A stretch of 11,365 bases of DNA from a bacterium (GTDB taxonomy: Bacteria; Latescibacterota; UBA2968; UBA8231), in the NCBI GenBank assembly GCA_027593305.1, contig JAQCJA010000108.1, forward strand, positions 1-11,365, read 5' to 3'. Each line of letters begins with the position of its first letter. Positions within the stretch are counted from its first letter, which is position 1. The notes beneath the pieces are model-generated. The model ran no database searches. It saw only the letters and a program-made list of their open reading frames with translations, and was not told the DNA's origin. Shown piece by piece: positions 7,351 through 11,365 of the stretch. The position numbers and the translations under genes are program-made.

Positions 7351-8220
7351 TCAGTTGTGTGACAGTTCCAGCAGCAGGTCACCATATTCGGCGCGTACCC
7401 GCTGCAGGGCACGATCGCGCAACTGACGCACGCGCTCGCGCGTGAGACCGAGGATCTCGCCGATCTGTTCCAGCGTCATGGGCCGCGTCTGTTGCAGGCC
7501 GAAGTACGCCCGCAGAATCAACTGCTCGCGGTCATCGAGATGGTCCACGCATTCGTGCAGCGCCCGGAACAAGGCGTCCTGATCGAAGGACTCATCAAAC
7601 GCTGGTTCCTCGCCGGTGAGCAGGGCCTGCATCGTGTCATCCCCCTCTTCCCCCGACAGGGGGGCATCGAGAGACACATCGTGCTGTCCCAATTCGAGCG
7701 CACTGTGCGCCCGCTCCAGGCTGATCTCGGCTCGCAGTGCGATTTCCTCGGCCGTCGGTGTGCGCCCCAGTTCCTGGGTCAGACGCGCGGCGCTCTTCTC
7801 CACCTTCTGCAGATCATTGACCTGGCTCATGGGGGCGCGCGCGGCGCGACTCTGCTCGGCCAGGGCTTTGAGTATCCCCTGGCGGATCCACCACACAGCA
7901 TAGGTGATGAATTTGAAGCCACGCGTCTCGTCGAAGCGTTTCACTGCCTCCAACAGGCCACAGTTGCCCTCGGCGATCAACTCGGAGAGGGTCATGCCGT
8001 AGCTGCTGTATTTTTTCGCCACGGTGACGACAAACCGCAGATTGGCCGTCACCAGCGCATCAGCCGCGGAGCGGTCGCCGGCTCGTGCTCGTCGCACCAA
8101 TTCGGCTTCCGTGGCACGCGACAACGGCTCATAGTGGCGGATGTCCCGCCAGTAGCTCTCCACCACGTCGGTGGGGTTGCCATCGCGGGGCGTCGGCAGC
8201 GTAGTCGTGTGGGTTGTCAT
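7351..8220 (-). CDS. RNA polymerase sigma-70 factor, RpoD/SigA family, lacking region 1.1
   Basis: A 289-aa promoter-recognition subunit of RNA polymerase. Region 1.2 is at about residues 17-50. Region 2 is at 52-122, with the core-binding and -10-reading stretch LIAEGNCGLLEAVKRFD followed by TYAVWWIRQGI. Region 3 is at about 127-205, and region 4 is at 217-280 with the -35 helix-turn-helix TLEQIGEILGLTRERVRQLR. There is no region 1.1 and no long non-conserved insert. The length and layout match the short primary sigma factors of Bacteroidota (about 287 aa), but substitutions such as NCGLLEAV where NLGLI is usual, and ARAPMSQVN after region 2, leave open that it is a group 2 or 3 alternative factor. 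The gene is first after the only sizeable gap. GGAG ends 11 nt before the ATG, a loose but usable ribosome binding site. Confidence 0.95.
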   Translation of the reverse strand: MTTHTTTLPTPRDGNPTDVVESYWRDIRHYEPLSRATEAELVRRARAGDRSAADALVTANLRFVVTVAKKYSSYGMTLSELIAEGNCGLLEAVKRFDETRGFKFITYAVWWIRQGILKALAEQSRAARAPMSQVNDLQKVEKSAARLTQELGRTPTAEEIALRAEISLERAHSALELGQHDVSLDAPLSGEEGDDTMQALLTGEEPAFDESFDQDALFRALHECVDHLDDREQLILRAYFGLQQTRPMTLEQIGEILGLTRERVRQLRDRALQRVRAEYGDLLLELSHN

Positions 8221-8238
8221 GATGGTCAGATCTCCGGC

Positions 8239-8244
8239 ATTGTA
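8239..8244 (-). promoter_or_regulatory. candidate -10 element for the sigma gene
   Basis: TACAAT on the minus strand differs from the TATAAT consensus at one position and lies 18 bp before the ATG. That would give a very short leader of about 10 nt. The hexamer at the usual 17-bp distance (ACCCGA, 8262-8267) is not a recognisable -35. FCB-group bacteria often use other promoter consensus sequences, so this is tentative. Confidence 0.25.
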
Positions 8245-8250
8245 GACGAT

Positions 8251-8293
8251 TTGACAGTCCGTCGGGTTCCGCGGGCACAGACAGACCTGTCAA
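8251..8293. repeat. 7-bp inverted repeat upstream of the sigma gene (possible operator)
   Basis: TTGACAG at 8251-8257 and its exact complement CTGTCAA at 8287-8293 are separated by 29 bp. The inner arm lies six bases from the candidate -10 element. A 7-bp match in a region of this size can easily arise by chance, so an operator role is only a possibility. Confidence 0.3.
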
Positions 8294-8367
8294 CCTAGAT
8301 CGGCTGGCGGTGCCAGACCTTGAGGCGGCAGAACCCGTTGTACTGACGCGGGGCGGGGTGGTTTCGT

Positions 8368-9855
8368 CTAGTTCGGTTTGCTGCCGGAGGGCAGCAGCCG
8401 ACAGAATCGGTGGTAGGCCTCGTCCCAGCGCGCGCCATCACCGGCTGGCTCGTAGGTGTCCGGGGCAAAGGAGGCGCGCACCACCTGGCGGATCTCGGAG
8501 ATCGAGCCCAGCCAGCCCAGGCCGAGGGCCTGGACGAGTAGATTGCCGATGGCCGTTGCCTCCGCCGGACCTGCTACCACCTGGCGCCGGGTGGCATCGG
8601 CCGTCACCTGGCACAGCAGTTCGTTGCGGATGCCGCCACCCACGACATGGATCGGGTCCAGACGCCGGCCGAGGATTTCCTCGAGTCGCTCCAGGACCCA
8701 GCGATACTTCAGGGCCAGACTCTCGAGAATGCAGCGGATCACCGCACCCTCCTGCTCCGGTGGAGCCTGACCGGTCTCGACGCAGAACGCCCGCAGGCGC
8801 GATGCCATGTCACCTGGCGGCAGAAAACGGGCGTCATCGGGGTCGACGAGGGGGCCAAAGGCCGGTGCCTGGCGCGCGGCAGCCGTCAGTTCCGCATAGG
8901 ACCGATCCCGTCCCTCAGCCTGCCAGGTACGCCGGGTTTCCTGCACCAGCCACAGCCCCATGATGTTCTTCAGGAAACGGAAGGTGCCCCCCACACCACC
9001 TTCATTGGTGAAATTGTAGCGCAGGGCGGCGTCGCTGACATTCGGCTCTTCCAGTTCCGCCCCCATCAGCGACCACGTACCCGAGCTGATGTAGGCGAAA
9101 CTGTTGCCTGCTGCCGGCACAGCTGCCACAGCCGACCCGGTATCGTGCGTGGCGGGCACGACAACGGGCACACCTGACACGCCGCAGGCTGTGGCGACAT
9201 CGCCGCGAATCAGCCCCAGACGGGTTCCCGGGTTGACAATCTCGGGAAGAATGCGCGTCGGCAGCTGAAACGCATCGAACAACTCCGTCGACCAGCGTCG
9301 CTGCCGTGGATCGTAGAACTGGGTCGTCGTCGCATTGGTGAATTCCCCCGCCTGCTCGCCCGTCAGGAAGTAGTGCAGCAGGTCAGGCATCATCAGCAGG
9401 CTATGGGCGGTTGCCAGCTGTGGGGACGCCGTTTCCTGCATGGCCAGCAGCTGCCACAGGGTGTTGATCGGCATGAACTGCACACCGGTGGCGGCAAAGA
9501 CACGTTGCCGCGACACCGTCTGCAGACCACGCTCCATGACCCCGGCCGTGCGCGGGTCGCGATAGTTGCGGGGATTGTCCAGCAGTTCTCCGCCGGCGCT
9601 GAGCAGGCCATAGTCGACACCCCACGTGTCGACACCGACACTGCCGAGGTTGGCATGCCCCGATGCCGCCTGCAGACCCGTCTGGATTTCCTGGAAGAAG
9701 CGCAGAACATCCCAGTACAGCCGTCCCAGAACAGGAGTGACACCGGTGGCAAAACGGTGCAACTCCTCCAGTTCGAGACGGCTGTCGTGCAGATGCCCAA
9801 GAATGGCGCGGCCACTCTCGGCGCCCAGATCGAATGCCAGCAGCTGACGGCGCAT
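8368..9855 (-). CDS. rhaB: rhamnulokinase (FGGY carbohydrate kinase family)
   Basis: A 495-aa cytoplasmic sugar kinase that phosphorylates L-rhamnulose at O1 using ATP, the second step of the phosphorylating L-rhamnose pathway. The FGGY fold is complete. The first phosphate loop is DLGAESGR (9-16). The sugar-binding stretch is GVDTWGVDYGLL (74-85), with MPINTLWQL (128-136). The catalytic base is D238 in ATHDTGSAV, followed by YISSGTWSLMG (255-265). The C-terminal nucleotide site is HVVGGGIRNELLCQ (403-416). The DLGAESGR start and the NTLWQL and GTWSLMG motifs are characteristic of RhaB rather than xylulokinase or glycerol kinase, and the length is normal. The ATG follows the upstream stop by 10 bp, with AGGA 8 nt ahead. 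No isomerase, aldolase, transporter or rhamnose regulator is visible, so the rest of the pathway must be elsewhere or beyond the edge. Confidence 0.95.
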   Translation of the reverse strand: MRRQLLAFDLGAESGRAILGHLHDSRLELEELHRFATGVTPVLGRLYWDVLRFFQEIQTGLQAASGHANLGSVGVDTWGVDYGLLSAGGELLDNPRNYRDPRTAGVMERGLQTVSRQRVFAATGVQFMPINTLWQLLAMQETASPQLATAHSLLMMPDLLHYFLTGEQAGEFTNATTTQFYDPRQRRWSTELFDAFQLPTRILPEIVNPGTRLGLIRGDVATACGVSGVPVVVPATHDTGSAVAAVPAAGNSFAYISSGTWSLMGAELEEPNVSDAALRYNFTNEGGVGGTFRFLKNIMGLWLVQETRRTWQAEGRDRSYAELTAAARQAPAFGPLVDPDDARFLPPGDMASRLRAFCVETGQAPPEQEGAVIRCILESLALKYRWVLERLEEILGRRLDPIHVVGGGIRNELLCQVTADATRRQVVAGPAEATAIGNLLVQALGLGWLGSISEIRQVVRASFAPDTYEPAGDGARWDEAYHRFCRLLPSGSKPN

Positions 9856-9865
9856 GGTGGGCGTC

Positions 9866-10144
9866 CTACAAGTAGTTCATACCGAGCTCGACGATCAGCT
9901 CGCGTGTGGGGTTGTCCAGCAGGGAACAGATCAGGGCGTAGCCGTATTCAGGTTCGAGACCGTCGGCGTAGGCGGACTGTTCGTCGCGGTAGTTCAGCCG
10001 CTGGAAGCCGCGAATGGTCTGTTTGAATCGGTCCGGCTCATCGTGGATCAGCCGCTGCGCGGTATCAGACTGCAGCAGTGCTTCGGCGACGAAGGCTTCG
10101 CCGAAGATCTCCTCGAGGGCTGAGCGTAACTGGCGATGGAGCAT
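9866..10144 (-). CDS. small acidic protein of unknown function
   Basis: A 92-aa protein that I do not recognise. It has no signal peptide or membrane segment and is rich in Glu, Asp and Leu. It looks mostly helical, beginning MLHRQLRSALEEIFGEAF, with Tyr and acidic residues in the middle (YADGLEPEYGYAL) and a short hydrophobic end (ELIVELGMNYL). No Cys pair, zinc motif or DNA-binding pattern is seen. It is judged real because it has its own Shine-Dalgarno sequence, fits between genes at 7 and 10 bp, and uses GC-ending codons like its neighbours. It could be a small adaptor or binding protein, but nothing in the sequence settles this. Confidence 0.65.
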   Translation of the reverse strand: MLHRQLRSALEEIFGEAFVAEALLQSDTAQRLIHDEPDRFKQTIRGFQRLNYRDEQSAYADGLEPEYGYALICSLLDNPTRELIVELGMNYL

Positions 10145-10148
10145 GATT

Positions 10149-10153
10149 CCCCT
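10149..10153 (-). promoter_or_regulatory. ribosome binding site of the 92-codon gene
   Basis: AGGGG on the minus strand, 4 nt before the ATG at 10144 and overlapping the stop codon of the upstream gene. The preceding CCCC could pair with GGGG across a five-base loop and partly hide the site until ribosomes translate the upstream gene. That is a guess from the sequence. Confidence 0.45.
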
Positions 10154-10424
10154 AGAAGGGGTAGACCTCGTCGAGGCGTCGCCGCAAACGGTCGGTGACG
10201 GATTCGATACGGCTGCCCGGAAGGCGCATTCCTTCCAGAGGCATTTCGATCACGGGCCGACGCAACCAGGCCAGCAGAATCAGACCGCCGTCAAGCGGTG
10301 CCGGCGGGCGCAACTGCAGGCGAATCACGAGGGCCGCACCAAAAACGCGTCGCAACAGGTGACGAGGGCGGCACGCGCGCCGGCGCAGCGCGGCGGGTAC
10401 CGTGTCTGGCACCGTCGCCGGCAA
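10152..10424 (-). CDS. small basic protein of unknown function, probable TTG start
   Basis: A 90-aa protein that I do not recognise. The first 30 residues are very Arg-rich (ALRRRACRPRHLLRR). A hydrophobic part follows (VFGAALVIRLQLRPP and GGLILLAWLRRPVIEMPL), then a charged end (RIESVTDRLRRRLDEVYPF). The hydrophobic parts are too short and too interrupted to be clear membrane helices. The TTG at 10424 lies 2 bp after the purC stop. It is chosen because no ATG occurs until late in the frame, but an internal GTG start (for example in TVPDTV or LVIRLQ) is possible. The codon pattern is GC-rich at third positions, which supports a real gene. The tight spacing to purC and to the 92-codon gene suggests one transcript. 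Its existence is less certain than that of its neighbours. Confidence 0.5.
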   Translation of the reverse strand: MPATVPDTVPAALRRRACRPRHLLRRVFGAALVIRLQLRPPAPLDGGLILLAWLRRPVIEMPLEGMRLPGSRIESVTDRLRRRLDEVYPF

Positions 10425-10426
10425 CG

Positions 10427-11365
10427 TCAGGATCCGCCAAAGAACGGCTCGATCGCCCGTTCAATCCGCCTCAGCAGAGGCTCTTCACCAAGGTCCGGTT
10501 CGAAGTTCTTGCCAGTGACACGCTCAAACAAGTCCACATACCGTTCGGCTACCTGCAGGCGGACTTCGTCGTCCAGAGTGGGAATATTGTCGTCGGAGAT
10601 TCCCCTTTCCCGTAACCACAGGCGCAGGAACTCCTTGTCCAGACTCTCCGGCTCATCGCCGCGTCCGTGGCGCTCCTGGTAGGACGACTGGATCCAGTAG
10701 CGAGAGGAGTCGGGGGTGTGGATTTCATCGGCTATGGCGATCTGACCCCTGGCATTGCGGCCCATCTCATACTTCGTATCCACGAGAATCAGCCCCTGTT
10801 GCGCCGCCAACGTCTGGCCACGAGCAAAAACTGCCAGGGCGATCTCTTCGATCTGCTCCCAGGTATCCCGGGCAACCAGGCCCCGGTCGACGATCTGCCG
10901 GGCCGAGATGGACTCGTCGTGCTCCTCCGATTTTGTCGTCGGCGTGATGATGGCAGTGTCGAAAGGCTGGTTCTTCACCATGCCCTCCGGCAGACGATTG
11001 CCACAGAAATCACGGACGCCGCGATTGTAATGGGTCCACGCTGAGGTGTCCGTGCTGCCCGTGAGGTAGCCCCGGACAACAATCTCCACCGGGAACATCT
11101 CCAGTTCCTCACCGATAGTGACATTGGCGTGGGGCACACAGATGACATGGTTGGGCACGATGTCGGCCGTCTGCTCGAACCAGTACTGGGCGATCCGATT
11201 CAGGACCTGCCCTTTCAGCGGGATCGTGCCCAGGATATGATCGAAGGCGCTCTGCCTGTCCGTGGTGATGAGGACACGCTTGCCGGGCAGCTTGTACATA
11301 TCCCGGACCTTGCCCTTCTGGTAGGCCCCGTTCCAGCGTTCGAAATGGGCGTCCAGAAGGCAATC
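10427..11365 (-). CDS. purC: SAICAR synthase (phosphoribosylaminoimidazole-succinocarboxamide synthase), start beyond right edge
   Basis: This enzyme condenses CAIR with L-aspartate using ATP to give SAICAR in de novo purine synthesis. The window shows 312 codons up to the TGA. The first Met (11299) is not the start: the frame stays open to the edge, and the conserved motif KGKVRDMY lies at visible residues 17-24, in part before that Met. Further family motifs are TTDRQSAFD (34-42, nucleotide site), IPLKGQVLN, VVRGYLTGSTDTSAW (binding of substrate), TPTTKSEEHDE, LILVDTKYEMG and IADEIHTPDSSRYW (late catalytic and ATP/metal site). The C-terminal part includes PESLDKEFLRLWL. The length points to the longer Ade1-like subtype (about 300-320 aa), so only a few residues are probably missing. 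It is followed at 2 bp by a small unknown gene, and no other pur gene is in view. Confidence 0.96.
   Translation of the reverse strand, partial: DCLLDAHFERWNGAYQKGKVRDMYKLPGKRVLITTDRQSAFDHILGTIPLKGQVLNRIAQYWFEQTADIVPNHVICVPHANVTIGEELEMFPVEIVVRGYLTGSTDTSAWTHYNRGVRDFCGNRLPEGMVKNQPFDTAIITPTTKSEEHDESISARQIVDRGLVARDTWEQIEEIALAVFARGQTLAAQQGLILVDTKYEMGRNARGQIAIADEIHTPDSSRYWIQSSYQERHGRGDEPESLDKEFLRLWLRERGISDDNIPTLDDEVRLQVAERYVDLFERVTGKNFEPDLGEEPLLRRIERAIEPFFGGS

Larger units (their letters stand above)
8221..8367. other. intergenic region between rhaB and the sigma gene
   Basis: This 147-bp stretch is the only clear gene-free region of the window. It must hold the end of the purC-rhaB unit and probably the promoter of the sigma gene. 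A candidate -10 element and an inverted repeat are listed separately. A short hairpin (CTGGC-GGT-GCCAG, 8304-8316) is present but has no T-run, so no convincing intrinsic terminator is seen. Confidence 0.7.

Noticed and set aside
7492..8298. 268-codon open frame on the plus strand
   Set aside because: It lies opposite the unmistakable sigma factor gene.
8304..8316. Hairpin CTGGC-GGT-GCCAG as terminator after rhaB
   Set aside because: The stem is only five base pairs and no T-run follows on either strand.
8380..8397. Hairpin GCTGCC-CTCC-GGCAGC near the rhaB stop
   Set aside because: It lies inside the last codons of rhaB and has no T-run, so it is probably incidental.
1..11365. CRISPR array, tRNA, rRNA or insertion sequence
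   Set aside because: No spaced direct repeats, no tRNA-like cloverleaf, and no transposase or terminal inverted repeats were noticed. The window is almost fully occupied by ordinary coding genes.

Overview
This is a GC-rich window in which every supportable gene lies on the minus strand, so the biological reading order runs from right to left. The protein content points to a Gram-negative member of the FCB superphylum: PorV/PorQ-type outer-membrane barrels, a secreted Asp-box protein with a FlgD-Ig-like C-terminal domain, NTF2-like exported proteins, and a compact primary-type sigma factor without region 1.1. The combination resembles Candidatus Eisenbacteria, Krumholzibacteriota or Latescibacterota-type genomes. 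This placement is an inference from architecture, not from a phylogenetic marker.

Right block (11365 to 8368): purC (SAICAR synthase, its start lies beyond the window edge), two small unrecognised genes of 90 and 92 codons, and rhaB (rhamnulokinase). The spacings are 2, 7 and 10 bp, so they look co-transcribed. No other purine or rhamnose gene is visible.

A 147-bp gene-free stretch (8221-8367) separates the blocks. It is the only real intergenic region and the best place for a promoter. It has a candidate -10 element and a 7-bp inverted repeat, both weakly supported.

Left block (8220 to 1): an RpoD-family sigma factor; a PHP-domain phosphoesterase of the TrpH/RNase AM type; a secreted six-Asp-box protein with a FlgD-Ig-like tail; two tandem PorV/PorQ-like outer-membrane proteins; a multi-spanning M50 site-2 protease; two tandem NTF2-like exported proteins; and a membrane-anchored protein cut by the left edge. 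From the PHP gene to the first NTF2-like gene each junction is an overlap or a 2-bp gap (ATGCGTAA, TGATG, TAATG, ATGA, TAACCATG), a strong sign of a translationally coupled operon.

Together the left block reads as an envelope module: a secreted beta-propeller-like protein with a sorting-type tail, two barrels of the family that includes the type IX secretion protein PorV, an intramembrane protease and surface or periplasmic NTF2-like proteins, led by a sigma factor and a housekeeping phosphoesterase. A joint function is a hypothesis. The individual family assignments are firm for PurC, RhaB, sigma, PHP and M50, and reasonable for the barrels and the Asp-box protein. Several starts were moved from the longest reading frame, and the reasons are given per gene.
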